Shown in pieces: positions 34,291 to 42,595 of a stretch of DNA of 64,000 bases. The DNA is taken from NCBI RefSeq assembly GCF_008253865.1, contig NZ_CP042331.1:1-64000 (forward strand), written 5' to 3'. A program made the position numbers and the translations under genes. Position 1 is the first letter of the stretch, and the number at the start of each line of letters is the position of its first letter. This DNA comes from Bosea sp. F3-2 (lineage in GTDB: Bacteria; Pseudomonadota; Alphaproteobacteria; Rhizobiales; Beijerinckiaceae). The notes beneath the pieces are model-generated. The model worked only from the letters and a program-made list of their open reading frames with translations, made no database searches and was not told the origin of the DNA.

Positions 34291-35751
34291 TCAGGCGACC
34301 CGGACGCGTCCGAGGAACTGCGCCACCTCGGCATCGAGATGGGAAGACTGGAGTGAGAGCTGGTCGGCGGATTGCGCGATGTGGCTGGCGGCCTCATCGG
34401 TCTCGGCGGCGACGCGGCTGACGATATCGATGTTGCTGGCGGCAGCGATCGTCTCATCCGCGGCCTGGCGAATATTGTCGGCTATGCCTGCCGTCGCCAC
34501 GTTCTGCTGTTCGACGACGACCGCGACCGTGCCGGAGATTTGGTTCAGCGAGCCGATGGTCGCGTTCATCGCGTCGATCGCCGCGATGGCCTCGGAGCCG
34601 GAGCGATGGATCGCCTCGATCTGCCCCTGGATTTCCTCTGTCGCGCGCCAGGTCTGGTTCGCCAGGGACTTGATCTCCTGCGCCACGATGGTGAAGCCGC
34701 CGCCGGAGCGCCCGAGGCGCGCCGCCTCGATCGAGGCATTCAGCGCCAGCAGGTTGGTGTGCTTGGCGATCGTCGAGATCACGCCGGCGATATTGCCGAT
34801 CTCGTCGGCCTTGCGGGAGAGATCGCCGACGGTGTGCAGGACGTTGCCGGCCTGCAGGGTCGCAGCACCGACGATGCGTGCTGTTTCCGCCACTTGCCGG
34901 TCCACCTCCGCGAAGGACTCTGCCAGCTCGGAGGTGACCTGCGTCACCGCCACGACGTTGGAGGAGGTCTGGCGCGAAGATTGAGAGGCTGCGGTCGAAC
35001 GCTGCAAGACCTCAAGTGCGCCGTTCTTCATCTGCTGTGCGGCGGCGCGAAGAGACTGCACGGAGGCGATCACGTCGCGCGCGATGCGGGCGACGGCGTG
35101 CTCGAAGTCATTTGCGACGCTGTTCAGGATGCGCTGCCTTTCACTCGCCGCCCTGGCTGTGGTCTCGGCGACATTGCGGCGAGCGTCGTCGGCGACCTCG
35201 CGCGCGGCGTCGGCCTGCCGGCGTTCGGTTTCCGAGATTTCGAGCGACTGTCGCAAGGACCAAACCAGCCAGCTCAGCGCTGCCGATTGCACGGCGACGA
35301 TCGCGCCGTGGAGCAGGACGCGGCCGACGTCGTTGCCGTTCAGAAAGACACCGGCCGGCTGCAGAAGGCTGAGCAGGAGATGATGGGTCGCGATCGCGAT
35401 GGTGGCCGGGATGAAGATGCGCCAGTCGAGCCAGCCGGCGAGCACGGCCAGCATGGCGAAAAAGTACATGTGCATGTCGGATTGGTAGGGGTGCCCGGCA
35501 AAGGCGTAGACCAGCAGCATGACCTGGCCGAGCGTCGCGATGCTCGTGATCTGCCGGGTAGGCCAGTCCGTGCCATAGACACGCCAGGCCAGCGTGCCGA
35601 GCGCGGCCAGAGCCGCCCCCGCCAAAACAAGCGCTCGCCTGCCGATCAGAGGTTCAGCGAGCGGGGCGAGCATCAGAAGGGTGGTGTTGATCCACAGGAA
35701 GAGCAGAAGCAGGCGGGCAAAACGCGCGCGAAACCGGGCGACGTCGCTCAT
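34291..35751 (-). CDS. Methyl-accepting chemotaxis protein with an N-terminal multi-helix membrane sensor
   Basis: This 486-residue receptor has no periplasmic domain. Residues 10-185 hold about six helices with the polar motif HPYQSDMHMYFFA and ATHHLLLSLLQPAGVFL inside the membrane part. A long coiled coil follows, then the signalling tip (GVISTIAKHTNLLALNASIE, ARLGRSGGGFTIVAQEIKSL) with CheA/CheW contacts. The tip has K-H-T-N where E. coli receptors have I-A-F-Q-T-N. Its start overlaps the stop of the 104-residue protein upstream (ATGA), so the two are made together. An in-frame ATG at 35763 would remove the overlap arrangement. Confidence 0.9.
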   Translation of the reverse strand: MSDVARFRARFARLLLLFLWINTTLLMLAPLAEPLIGRRALVLAGAALAALGTLAWRVYGTDWPTRQITSIATLGQVMLLVYAFAGHPYQSDMHMYFFAMLAVLAGWLDWRIFIPATIAIATHHLLLSLLQPAGVFLNGNDVGRVLLHGAIVAVQSAALSWLVWSLRQSLEISETERRQADAAREVADDARRNVAETTARAASERQRILNSVANDFEHAVARIARDVIASVQSLRAAAQQMKNGALEVLQRSTAASQSSRQTSSNVVAVTQVTSELAESFAEVDRQVAETARIVGAATLQAGNVLHTVGDLSRKADEIGNIAGVISTIAKHTNLLALNASIEAARLGRSGGGFTIVAQEIKSLANQTWRATEEIQGQIEAIHRSGSEAIAAIDAMNATIGSLNQISGTVAVVVEQQNVATAGIADNIRQAADETIAAASNIDIVSRVAAETDEAASHIAQSADQLSLQSSHLDAEVAQFLGRVRVA

Positions 35752-36062
35752 TGGCTGCTCCATTTGGCAGAGCCCACGCAGAGCCGGGCGAGGCCGGCAT
35801 CGATCACCAGCCACGCTCCGGCCTGATAGAGCGCCCCGACAAAGCCGTCGCCTTCGCCAAGCGTCACGGTGACGGCGGATGTCGCGTCGATCTGGATCAG
35901 GCTGCCGCCGGCCGTGGCAATGGCGGCGGACATGTCGTGCGCCGAACTGCCGATCGGGAAGAAGGCCGCGACGGGGCGGCCCTGCACCGGCCACGCCGCG
36001 ATCAGGAAGGCACCTAACGCTGCGGCAATACCGCAGACCAGGCCAAAGCCGATCTCCCGCAT
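35748..36062 (-). CDS. Small membrane-anchored protein coupled to the chemoreceptor
   Basis: This 104-residue protein has one N-terminal helix (FGLVCGIAAALGAFLIAAWP). A predicted periplasmic part follows with FFPIGSSAHDMSAAIATAGG, then VTVTLGEGDGFVGALYQAGA and WLVIDAGLARLC. No named domain is recognised. It ends in ATGA shared with the start of the six-helix chemoreceptor, which has no periplasmic domain of its own, so it may supply a sensing or accessory surface. That role is an inference from coupling only. Confidence 0.65.
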   Translation of the reverse strand: MREIGFGLVCGIAAALGAFLIAAWPVQGRPVAAFFPIGSSAHDMSAAIATAGGSLIQIDATSAVTVTLGEGDGFVGALYQAGAWLVIDAGLARLCVGSAKWSSQ

Positions 36063-36185
36063 CCTGCCCCCGAGCCCTCCGGCCTTGCAGGCCGAATCTA
36101 TCGTTCAGGTTGCAGGAGCTGGCTTGCGAATTGGTAAATCGGCGGCAGTTCGGAAGCGGTACGCCCGCGGTGGTTGCGTCGTCGC

Positions 36186-37184
36186 TCAGCTGCCGAAACG
36201 GTCTCTCCAGGCCGGTCTGGCACCGGGGAAGGGCAGCGCCGTTGCGGCATGCACGCCGCGGGCGACGGCACGGGCCAGGACATCCGCGGCGGCGGCGCAA
36301 AGCTCGGTGAGAGCGAAAGCGTCGGATGGTGCTCCGCTTTGGCCCGTCGCTGCGGCGAAGACGACGTCACCGTCGAGCGGGGCGTGGGCCGGCCGCAGGG
36401 CGCGGGCAAGCCCGTCATGGGCTGCCAGCGCAAGCCGGCGGGCCTGGGCCTTGGTCAGCACCGCATCGGTCGCTACCAGGGCGATCGTCGTGTTCTGACC
36501 GGTGCCTCCCTTGAGGCGCAGAGCCGTGTCCGCGGGTGCGATCGTCGCCGGCCAGCCGAGTCCGCCGAACTCGCCGTCACGCTCATAGGGAGCGGCCCAG
36601 AAATGCGGGCCGTCGCCGATCGTCGCGGTGCCGACGGCGTTGACGGCGACGAGGGCGCCGACGACCTGCCCGGTCGCGGCACGGGCGCTCGCCGAACCGA
36701 TGCCACCCTTAAGGTTGGCCGTCGTCGCGCCGAAGCCGGCGCCGGCGGTACCCAGAGCGAAAGAGGTCGATGCCGCTGCGGTGGCCTTCGCGCCGAGTTC
36801 GCCATAGGGCGTTTCGCCGTCTCCGCGCGCCCATGGCTTCTCGCCGCCATTGGTGAGGTCGAACAGGATGGCCTGCGGCACGATCGGGACGCGGAAGGCT
36901 CCAACCGGAAAGCCGCGCCCTTCGCGCGCCAGCCAACGCATCACGCCGTCGGCGGCACCGAGGCCCCAGGCGGAGCCGCCGGAGAGCACGATCGCGTCGA
37001 CATGCTCGACGGTCATTTCCGGGATGAGCAGGGCCGTCTCGCGGGTGCCGGGCGCGCCGCCGAGCACAGCGGCGGAGGCGACCGTCGGGCGCTCGAAGAC
37101 GACCGCCGTCACGCCGGTCGCTGCCGCAACGTCATCTGCCTGGCCGACGAGAAGGCCGCGGACATCGGTGATGAGGTTGTGCAT
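36186..37184 (-). CDS. P1 family peptidase (DmpA/BapA-like, N-terminal nucleophile fold)
   Basis: This 332-residue protein begins ITDVRGLLVGQADD and has VDAIVLSGGSAWGLGAADGV, VPIVPQAILFDLTNG and the segment FGATTANLKGGIGSAS. The segment NTTIALVATDAVLTKAQARR contains the conserved N-T-T, where the autocatalytic nucleophile of the P1 family is expected. Members are aminopeptidases that cleave themselves; several act on beta- or D-amino-acid peptides. No signal peptide is present, so it is probably cytoplasmic. It stands alone on the minus strand. Confidence 0.87.
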   Translation of the reverse strand: MHNLITDVRGLLVGQADDVAAATGVTAVVFERPTVASAAVLGGAPGTRETALLIPEMTVEHVDAIVLSGGSAWGLGAADGVMRWLAREGRGFPVGAFRVPIVPQAILFDLTNGGEKPWARGDGETPYGELGAKATAAASTSFALGTAGAGFGATTANLKGGIGSASARAATGQVVGALVAVNAVGTATIGDGPHFWAAPYERDGEFGGLGWPATIAPADTALRLKGGTGQNTTIALVATDAVLTKAQARRLALAAHDGLARALRPAHAPLDGDVVFAAATGQSGAPSDAFALTELCAAAADVLARAVARGVHAATALPFPGARPAWRDRFGS

Positions 37185-37357
37185 GGGACGTCCGATGGCG
37201 AACCGAATCGCGTTGCGTGCGTTGTCGTCACATTACGATCTTTTCATCTTGGAGCCATTGCTGGGTCAGACATCGGGGGGCAGGCTGAGCTCATCGCCAA
37301 TCGGCTTCGAGACCCGCTAAGCGACATACCGATCGGACTGCCTCAAGGGAGATTCCC

Positions 37358-37996
37358 ATGAAACCCATCGCCCTCATCGCCGCTTCGTCGATCGCGATGC
37401 TCGCTGGCACTCTCGCATTCGCGCAACCACAGCCGCAGCCGGTTCCACCGGCAGGCAGCGATCAGAACCAGAAGCAGGAGCGTACCGATAGCCGCGACCA
37501 GCGCCGGCAGGACTGGCGTGAGCAGCGCGCCGAGCGCGCCAAGGCGCGGCTCGACGAGCGGCTGGCGAAGGTGCGCGCCGATCTCAAGCTCAAGCCGGAG
37601 CAGATCCCGTTGTTCGACAAGGTCGAGGCGCTCGTCAAGCAACGGAGCGAGCAGCGTGTTCAGCAAATGGCGGCGATGCGCGAGGAGCGCGAAAAGCTGC
37701 GCCATGCCGATCTGATGGAGCGTCTCGATGCAGCCGCCAACCGGCAGAATGAGCGGGCGGCGCGTTCCAAGGAACTGGCGGACGCGGTTCGTCCGCTCTG
37801 GGCCACCCTCAGCGACGAGCAGAAGACGGTGCTGCGCCGCTCGGTGCGCGAGGCGATGGCGGAAGGGCAAGAGCGTTTCCGCGAGATGCGGGCCTGGCGC
37901 GGCGGCGGGCAGCAGGATGAGGACTATCGCGGCATGCGCCGCTGGCGCGACCGGGACGACCGGCGCGATCGTGGCGGCTACGACGACGACGAGTGA
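37358..37996 (+). CDS. Spy/CpxP-like periplasmic LTXXQ-motif protein
   Basis: This 212-residue protein has a signal peptide (SSIAMLAGTLAFAQ) and a charged helical body. The body has ARLDERLAKVRADLKLKPEQ, a Spy-like L-K-P-E-Q in place of LTPEQ, and a second such site, WATLSDEQKTVLRRSV. It ends in an Arg/Asp-rich tail (RRWRDRDDRRDRGGYDDDE). Spy-family proteins are envelope chaperones induced by stress. A hairpin without T-run follows at 38048-38069. Confidence 0.8.
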   Translation: MKPIALIAASSIAMLAGTLAFAQPQPQPVPPAGSDQNQKQERTDSRDQRRQDWREQRAERAKARLDERLAKVRADLKLKPEQIPLFDKVEALVKQRSEQRVQQMAAMREEREKLRHADLMERLDAAANRQNERAARSKELADAVRPLWATLSDEQKTVLRRSVREAMAEGQERFREMRAWRGGGQQDEDYRGMRRWRDRDDRRDRGGYDDDE

Positions 37997-38047
37997 GCCG
38001 GGTTCCAGCCGTCCATTCCTGTCCTGCACTGAACTCTGACGACATGG

Positions 38048-38069
38048 CGCCTCCGGCTTGCCGGAGGCG
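38048..38069 (+). terminator. Stable hairpin after the Spy-like gene
   Basis: CGCCTCCGG and CCGGAGGCG form a perfect 9-base stem around CTTG, 51 bases past the stop codon. No T-run follows, so termination is uncertain. Confidence 0.4.
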
Positions 38070-38102
38070 GAGCTTCATGCGGAGCACCACAGCCTGCCCG
38101 GC

Positions 38103-38161
38103 TAGATCACAGAATCGGATTTCTCTGAAAAGCGGATTCCACTTTTCGGTCCGATGCTCTA
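38103..38161. repeat. Intergenic palindrome, GAAAAG-core family
   Basis: GAAAAGCGG-ATT-CCACTTTTC forms the core, flanked by ATCGGA/TCCGAT arms. It lies immediately before mgtC and ends 10 bases from its start codon, so it could fold in the mgtC leader. Confidence 0.85.
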
Positions 38162-38171
38162 GCCAGCGGCC

Positions 38172-38888
38172 ATGCGCTTCATCCAGACCTTCGAACTCGC
38201 GCCTTTCCTGGATACGGTCGTCAGCCTGACGGCTGCTTTCGTGCTGGGCATGCTGATCGGTGTCGAACGCCAGTACCGGCAGCGTACCGCGGGATTGCGC
38301 ACGACCGTCCTCGTCGCGCTCGGTGCCGCGGCGTTCGTCGATCTCGGCATGCGCATCGAGGGAGCGCCCGGCGCGATCCGCGTGATCGCCTATGTCGTCT
38401 CGGGCATCGGCTTCCTGGGCGCCGGCGTGATCATGAAAGAGGGCATGAACGTCCGCGGCCTCAACACCGCGGCAACGCTCTGGGGCTCAGCCGCCGTGGG
38501 TGCCTGCGCCGGCGCGGACATGATCGCCGAAGCCGCCCTCGTCGCGACCTTCGTCATCTTCGGCAACACGTTGTTGCGGCCGCTCGTCAACGCGATCAAC
38601 CGCATCCCGCTCAACGAGCAGGCGCTCGAGGCAACCTATGAAGTCGTCGTCACCACGCGGACCCAGGCGCTCGCCGAGGTGCGCGAGACGCTCGTCGACT
38701 ATCTCGAAGCGGCGCAATATCCGGTCAGCGATATCACAACGGTCGAGCGTGGCGAGGACGCAATCGAGATCGTCGCCAAGCTCATCAGCACGGCGGTCGA
38801 CCGCAAGGAGCTCGATCAGGTCGTCGACAGGCTGGCGCGCCTGCCGAGTGTGAGCCATGCCACCTGGGAGAGCAGCACCAGCGACTGA
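38172..38888 (+). CDS. MgtC/SapB family membrane protein
   Basis: This 238-residue protein has four to five N-terminal helices with the MgtC motifs GMLIGVERQYRQRTAGLRTT, VSGIGFLGAGVIMKEGMNVR and GLNTAATLWGSAAVGACAGA. A C-terminal ACT-like cytoplasmic domain follows (YEVVVTTRTQALAEVRETLV, then ITTVERGEDAIEIVAKLIST). MgtC proteins inhibit the F-type ATPase and support growth at low Mg2+ in pathogens; the broader family has various roles. ATG at 38172 was chosen; the palindrome upstream leaves little room for a ribosome-binding site (CCAGCGGCC only). Confidence 0.88.
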   Translation: MRFIQTFELAPFLDTVVSLTAAFVLGMLIGVERQYRQRTAGLRTTVLVALGAAAFVDLGMRIEGAPGAIRVIAYVVSGIGFLGAGVIMKEGMNVRGLNTAATLWGSAAVGACAGADMIAEAALVATFVIFGNTLLRPLVNAINRIPLNEQALEATYEVVVTTRTQALAEVRETLVDYLEAAQYPVSDITTVERGEDAIEIVAKLISTAVDRKELDQVVDRLARLPSVSHATWESSTSD

Positions 38889-38961
38889 GCAGCCCGCCCG
38901 GCCGATCCTGCGGCGGGGCGATGCTCTGAAGCTGATTTCGATCAGATTGAATCGCGCGAGC

Positions 38962-39052
38962 CGTCATTGCGAGGAGCGAAGCGACGAAGCAATCCAGGGG
39001 GACATAGAGCTCTACGTTCCCCTGTATTGCTTCGCCTACGCTCGCAATGACG
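38962..39052. repeat. CGTCATTGCGAG-ended inverted repeat
   Basis: CGTCATTGCGAGGAGCGAAG and GCTCGCAATGACG are inverted ends of a 91-base element with internal pairing (GAAGCAATCCAGGGG against CCCCTGTATTGCTTCG). It lies between mgtC and the convergent psiF-like gene and could stop transcription from both sides. Confidence 0.85.
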
Positions 39053-39082
39053 GTTCAGCCTGATCGAAAAAGAGCTGGCCGC

Positions 39083-39325
39083 TCAACCGCCGACGGCGTC
39101 GGTCACGCATTTCTTGGTGAAGCTCGTCTTGGCGGCGCCGGCCAGTTTCTTGTCGGCCGCCTGCTTGTCGCAGGCCGCGGTCGCGTCCTTCTCGCATTTG
39201 GTCAGGAAGCTGGTTTTGGCCGCGCCCGCGAGCTTCTTGTCCGAAGCCTGGATGTTGCAGCTTTGGGCATAGGCCAGGCTCGCGGAGCAGGACAGTACGA
39301 GGGCAATCAACAACGTTCTGGTCAT
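39083..39325 (-). CDS. PsiF-family secreted protein with a duplicated motif
   Basis: This 80-residue protein has a signal peptide (LIALVLSCSASLAYAQ) followed by two copies of KKLAGAAKTSF, each followed closely by a Lys-Cys pair. This is the PsiF repeat. In E. coli psiF is phosphate-starvation inducible, but the function is unknown. Four Cys in the mature part could form disulfides. It is monocistronic. Confidence 0.88.
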   Translation of the reverse strand: MTRTLLIALVLSCSASLAYAQSCNIQASDKKLAGAAKTSFLTKCEKDATAACDKQAADKKLAGAAKTSFTKKCVTDAVGG

Positions 39326-39437
39326 GGCGAATCTCTCCGCGGGAGCGAGGACGACGATGACGCTACGGTATTAAGGCGACAGTGAGAACGGAATTCATCG
39401 GCTTCGCCCTGATTTTGCCGAACTTGCTAACATGCGG

Positions 39438-39478
39438 ATCTGAATAGGGATTTCGCGATTTACCATATCCATTCAGAT
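39438..39478. repeat. Inverted repeat in an AT-rich intergenic region
   Basis: ATCTGAAT and ATTCAGAT form perfect 8-base arms 25 bases apart, about 58 bases upstream of the 50-residue membrane ORF. It may be an operator for that ORF or for psiF on the other side. Confidence 0.4.
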
Positions 39479-39535
39479 CAGATTCACGGCTCGCCGTTTA
39501 CGTTTTGTCAGGAAAGGCAATGCGAGAGGTTAGCC

Positions 39536-39688
39536 ATGAAGCAGACGTGGTTAGCATGGGCGATGCGAGCCTTCATCGGCTCTGTCTTTGTCGTGTGCCT
39601 CTTCGGCCCCTATGCGCTGTCGATCCTGATCGGCTGCGTCGGGCTGGGCTGCTACTACTTCCGTGATGAGGTCGGCTCGCATCTTTAA
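39536..39688 (+). CDS. Small membrane protein, 50 residues
   Basis: The frame encodes MKQTWLAWAMRAFIGSVFVV, then CLFGPYALSILIGCVGLGCY and a polar end YFRDEVGSHL: one long hydrophobic helix or a hairpin of two, with a charged C-terminus. GAGAGG lies 7 bases ahead of the ATG. Size and hydrophobicity fit the small membrane proteins often missed in annotation. No function is assigned. Confidence 0.55.
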   Translation: MKQTWLAWAMRAFIGSVFVVCLFGPYALSILIGCVGLGCYYFRDEVGSHL

Positions 39689-39720
39689 AGGATGCTCCTT
39701 CGCGGCCGATCGGCCGCGGT

Positions 39721-40035
39721 TCACTTGATCCGGCGCAGGTGACAGGTCTTCACTCTTCCGCCCCGCCCATCCGAACGCCAGACGCAGCCGGCGTTGCTCG
39801 GCGTCCGATCATAAAGATGGATGACCGCCCGGCGCTTACGATCGAAGCTCTGGTTCGAGAAATCATGGCCTCCGACACGGACGTTGCGGCCGAACCGCAC
39901 TTCGGCCTGCGCGGCCGATAGCATCGCCAGAAAGGCGAGCAGGGCGAGCCATCCGAGAGCACGGCCGGGCCGGCATCTGCGGGCTTCGGTATCGGGATTC
40001 CAGGCGAGATGCGCGGTCGTCGTCTTCATCGGCAT
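39721..40035 (-). CDS. Small secreted hypothetical protein
   Basis: This 104-residue protein has a signal peptide (LGWLALLAFLAMLSAAQA) and a basic mature part (VRFGRNVRVGGHDFSNQSFD, VIHLYDRTPSNAGCVWRSDG) with two Cys that could pair. Similar VGGHDFSNQ proteins are known to me from other rhizobial genomes only as hypotheticals. ATG 40029 (MKTTTAHLAW) is an alternative start. No function is assigned. Confidence 0.65.
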   Translation of the reverse strand: MPMKTTTAHLAWNPDTEARRCRPGRALGWLALLAFLAMLSAAQAEVRFGRNVRVGGHDFSNQSFDRKRRAVIHLYDRTPSNAGCVWRSDGRGGRVKTCHLRRIK

Positions 40036-40287
40036 TGCTGAAGCTTAGGAAAGCCGCGCCGGCTGCTCAAGGATGGGCGGCTGTTCTGGTGCCGGATGGA
40101 GCTGGGACAATTCCAACAAAAACGGGGATGGCTGATGCTCTGCCATCCTCCGGAGTTTGCCTGTCGGCCGGACGGAGTACCGTCACTGTATCTTTTTGCG
40201 ACAGCCCCGGCATAAGCGTATGGTGAACGACACAGCCTTCGGCTGATGGAACGGAGGCGTGTTTGCTGTTTCCCAAGGGAGGACGCC

Positions 40288-40503
40288 ATGGGACGCAAAT
40301 TCATCGACTGCCGGGCATTTCCGAGTGAGATGAAGTGCTCAATCGCGATCAGCGCCGATACTGAAGACGAACTCCTGCAGGCAGCGGTGCAGCATGCCGT
40401 CGCTGTGCATGGGCATCAGGATACGCCCGAGCTACGCGACCAAATCAAAAGCATCATCCAGGATGGCATGCCGTCCGAGAGGGCGCCGGATCGCGCGGCT
40501 TGA
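40288..40503 (+). CDS. DUF1059 family small protein
   Basis: This 71-residue protein starts MGRKFIDCRAFPSEMKCSIA and continues AISADTEDELLQAAVQHAVA, then VHGHQDTPELRDQIKSIIQD. This is the DUF1059 pattern of an N-terminal R-K-F-I-D-C-R and an H-x-x-x-x-H-G-H helix. AAGGGAGGA precedes the ATG and decides the start; the longer frame from 40246 is unlikely. The role of the family is unknown. Confidence 0.85.
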   Translation: MGRKFIDCRAFPSEMKCSIAISADTEDELLQAAVQHAVAVHGHQDTPELRDQIKSIIQDGMPSERAPDRAA

Positions 40504-40890
40504 CGCGCAAACACGCCGGCTCCGCAAGTTACACCGCGCGCTCGGAGAGCGTTAAGGCGCGTTGTTGCGATGACCATGGGGCCTGAAGGGCAGCTTCTGC
40601 AGGGACAAGGAGGGGGCGTGAGGCGGACAGCCTGCAGAACCCTGCAGGGCGTCTCTAAGAGCGCCTTGAGTAAGGGGGCACGCCGAGGAGCGTAGCCTGA
40701 AGATAGAGATGGGGCAGTCGCGTGCCGCTGCCGGTGGTCGCGAGGGCGCTGGTTTGGCGGGGATGATGTTGTGCCTGCGCAAATGCGTGCGTCGTTCATG
40801 GATGATCGGGCGGCAAGCTAGCTTCCGCTTGCGGCCCATTGCGACTTTAGGAATTTGTGCCTTCGGGCAAGCCGTTGTGGTCAGCTTGCC
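40504..40890. other. Gene-free stretch containing a dispersed repeat
   Basis: No plausible gene is present. The segment 40571-40697 matches the region just upstream of the unknown gene at 47.5-48.2 kb. The rest shows only shadow frames. Confidence 0.6.
40571..40697. repeat. Dispersed repeat, orphan copy
   Basis: It shares with 48203-48357 the blocks GGCGTGAGGCGGACAGCCTG and GAGCGCCTTGAG, the entry CCATGGGG-CCTGAAGGG and the exit GGAGCGTAG, with scattered substitutions and a length difference. Read on the minus strand, both copies end at CCCCATGGT. Here no gene follows. Confidence 0.75.
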
Positions 40891-41514
40891 TCAGATCCAA
40901 CCCCGGCTTTCGAAGATATCCCGATAGATATCCAACACTACGTCCTGCTTCCGCCGATTGTAATCGAGTGCGTTGGTCACCCCATCCTTTGCCAGAATCT
41001 TTGCATCGGCGTAGCGTTTCCTGTCCGCTGGCTGCTCACGGAGCCGATCGCGGAACAAAACATGCCGCGCATGCTCGGGACAGGCGGGACCAAACACATG
41101 CAGGTTCACGCGCGGACTATCATGGCGCAGCATGCGGTGCTGGTACCATGAGCGCTCCCTGACCGTCAGCTCATAGCCGAGCGCCTGGAGAGCGGGGACG
41201 TATTCCTCCTCACGTTCAGGGTCCGCGACAATGAGATCGATATCGATCACCGGCTTTGCGGGGAGCCCTGGCACCGCGGTCGAGCCAACATGCTCAACTC
41301 CAACAACACCGCCGACAACCGCTTCGATTTCGGCCTTACGAATTTCATACTGCTCGGCCCAGCGCGGACTATAGGCCTCGACCTCAATCTCTTCTTGCTT
41401 CGGACGGCCGTTGACCCAAGGGTTTTCGCTCGGGTCGCCTTCCTCGAATGTGACGATTGAAGCTTCATCCGGCCAGCGTTCCATGCCTAAAATCCGATGC
41501 GAAAACAAAGACAT
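40891..41514 (-). CDS. GrpB family protein (nucleotidyltransferase fold)
   Basis: This 207-residue protein has the GrpB/UPF0157 signatures: VEAYSPRWAEQYEIRKAEIE, VGVEHVGSTAVPGLPAKPVI, then DIDLIV, RVNLHVFGPACPEHARHVLF and FRDRLREQPADRKRYADAKI. The G-S-T-A-V-P-G-L-P-A-K-P-V-I-D-I-D segment is the nucleotidyltransferase-like core. An N-terminal extension of about 45 residues precedes it. The cellular function of the family is not settled. It stands alone on the minus strand. Confidence 0.9.
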   Translation of the reverse strand: MSLFSHRILGMERWPDEASIVTFEEGDPSENPWVNGRPKQEEIEVEAYSPRWAEQYEIRKAEIEAVVGGVVGVEHVGSTAVPGLPAKPVIDIDLIVADPEREEEYVPALQALGYELTVRERSWYQHRMLRHDSPRVNLHVFGPACPEHARHVLFRDRLREQPADRKRYADAKILAKDGVTNALDYNRRKQDVVLDIYRDIFESRGWI

Positions 41515-41842
41515 AGATCACCGTTATCGCGTCCAATAGGACGTGCGGCGATCTAGCAGCGGTTAGCTCAAGGCCGACCGCAGTGGGTTGCGGTCGCCGA
41601 CGACCATCCTATTGCCGCCGCCGGCTCAGCTGAACTCCAACATTTGAGAGTGCCGCCTGCGCAGACCTCATGCGACCTCGCCCGTGGGAGCGCGAGCAGC
41701 GCTGTGCGCCGCCGGCCTTCGCTACAGACGCTGAGCCCAGACGGATGGTCAGGGGCCGGCTGCCTCTCCAAATGGTAGTGTGCAGAGCGTCTGTAGAGGC
41801 ACTACAATCGAAATTGCGGCTGATGTGGGGGGCTGGTTCGCG
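41515..41842. other. Gene-free stretch with one hairpin
   Basis: CGACCGCA and TGCGGTCG (41575-41596) form a perfect 8-base stem with a 6-base loop. Otherwise I see no feature; the region must hold promoters for grpB (minus) and the DUF4239 gene (plus). Confidence 0.5.
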
Positions 41843-42595
41843 ATGGAACCGTTCACGATTGGCGTTCTCGCGTTCCTTGTCATCTTCGGCGCGGCCTTGT
41901 TCGGCATGTTCGTGAAGAACCGGCTTCCCGAGCACCATCTCACGCCTGACTCGCGAGATGCCATCAAGCTGGCCACGGCCATCATCGGAACGCTTTCGGC
42001 GCTGGCGCTGGGCCTGCTGATCGCCTCGGCAAAGCGCTCCTTCGACGATGCGGGGGCCGAGCTGAGGGCGACCGCGGCGCGCATCCTGCTGCTGGACGGC
42101 GCCCTGGCTCATTACGGACCAGAGACTGCGGAGATGCGCCAATCGCTTCGCCGGCTTGTCGAGCACCGTAAGCTCGAGATCGACAGCGGCACGTTGAACG
42201 CCGCCTCGCTCAATGACGAGCTGGATCTCGAGCGGATCCAGGACCGCCTGCGGGACTTGATCCCGAAGACGGATGGGCAGCGCTGGCTTCAGTCGCGAGC
42301 CCTCCAGCTGACCGGGCAGGTCGCGGAGACCCGATGGTCGCGGCCGGAAACCGAGGCCGGAGGATTTCCGAGCGTTTTCATCGTCTTCATCGTCTTCTGG
42401 CTGGCGCTCCTCTTCGTATCCTTCGGATTGCTTGCGCCGGCAAACGCGACGGTGACCGTGTTCCTCCTCGTGTCGGCGATATCCGTGGCAGGGGCACTGG
42501 TGCTCATCATCGATATGGACCACCCTTATCTCGGCTACATCCGGGTGTCCGACGCGCCGCTGCGGCTGGTCCTGGAGCGGCTTGGTAAGCCCTGA
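41843..42595 (+). CDS. DUF4239 (bestrophin-like domain) membrane protein
   Basis: This 250-residue protein has two N-terminal helices (IGVLAFLVIFGAALFGMFVK; AIIGTLSALALGLLIASAKR). A soluble helical region (about 70-165) follows, then two C-terminal helices (VFIVFIVFWLALLFVSFGLL; VFLLVSAISVAGALVLIIDM) and the close HPYLGYIRVSDAPLRLVLE. This is the DUF4239 layout. ATG 41843 behind GGGGGGCT is preferred over GTG starts at 41780 or 41822. Ion-channel activity is not established for this family. Confidence 0.82.
   Translation: MEPFTIGVLAFLVIFGAALFGMFVKNRLPEHHLTPDSRDAIKLATAIIGTLSALALGLLIASAKRSFDDAGAELRATAARILLLDGALAHYGPETAEMRQSLRRLVEHRKLEIDSGTLNAASLNDELDLERIQDRLRDLIPKTDGQRWLQSRALQLTGQVAETRWSRPETEAGGFPSVFIVFIVFWLALLFVSFGLLAPANATVTVFLLVSAISVAGALVLIIDMDHPYLGYIRVSDAPLRLVLERLGKP

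Noticed and set aside
40416..40799. Minus-strand open frame of 127 codons as a gene
   Set aside because: Its middle is the dispersed repeat, and the rest overlaps the end of the DUF1059 gene and non-coding sequence. No protein-like features are present.
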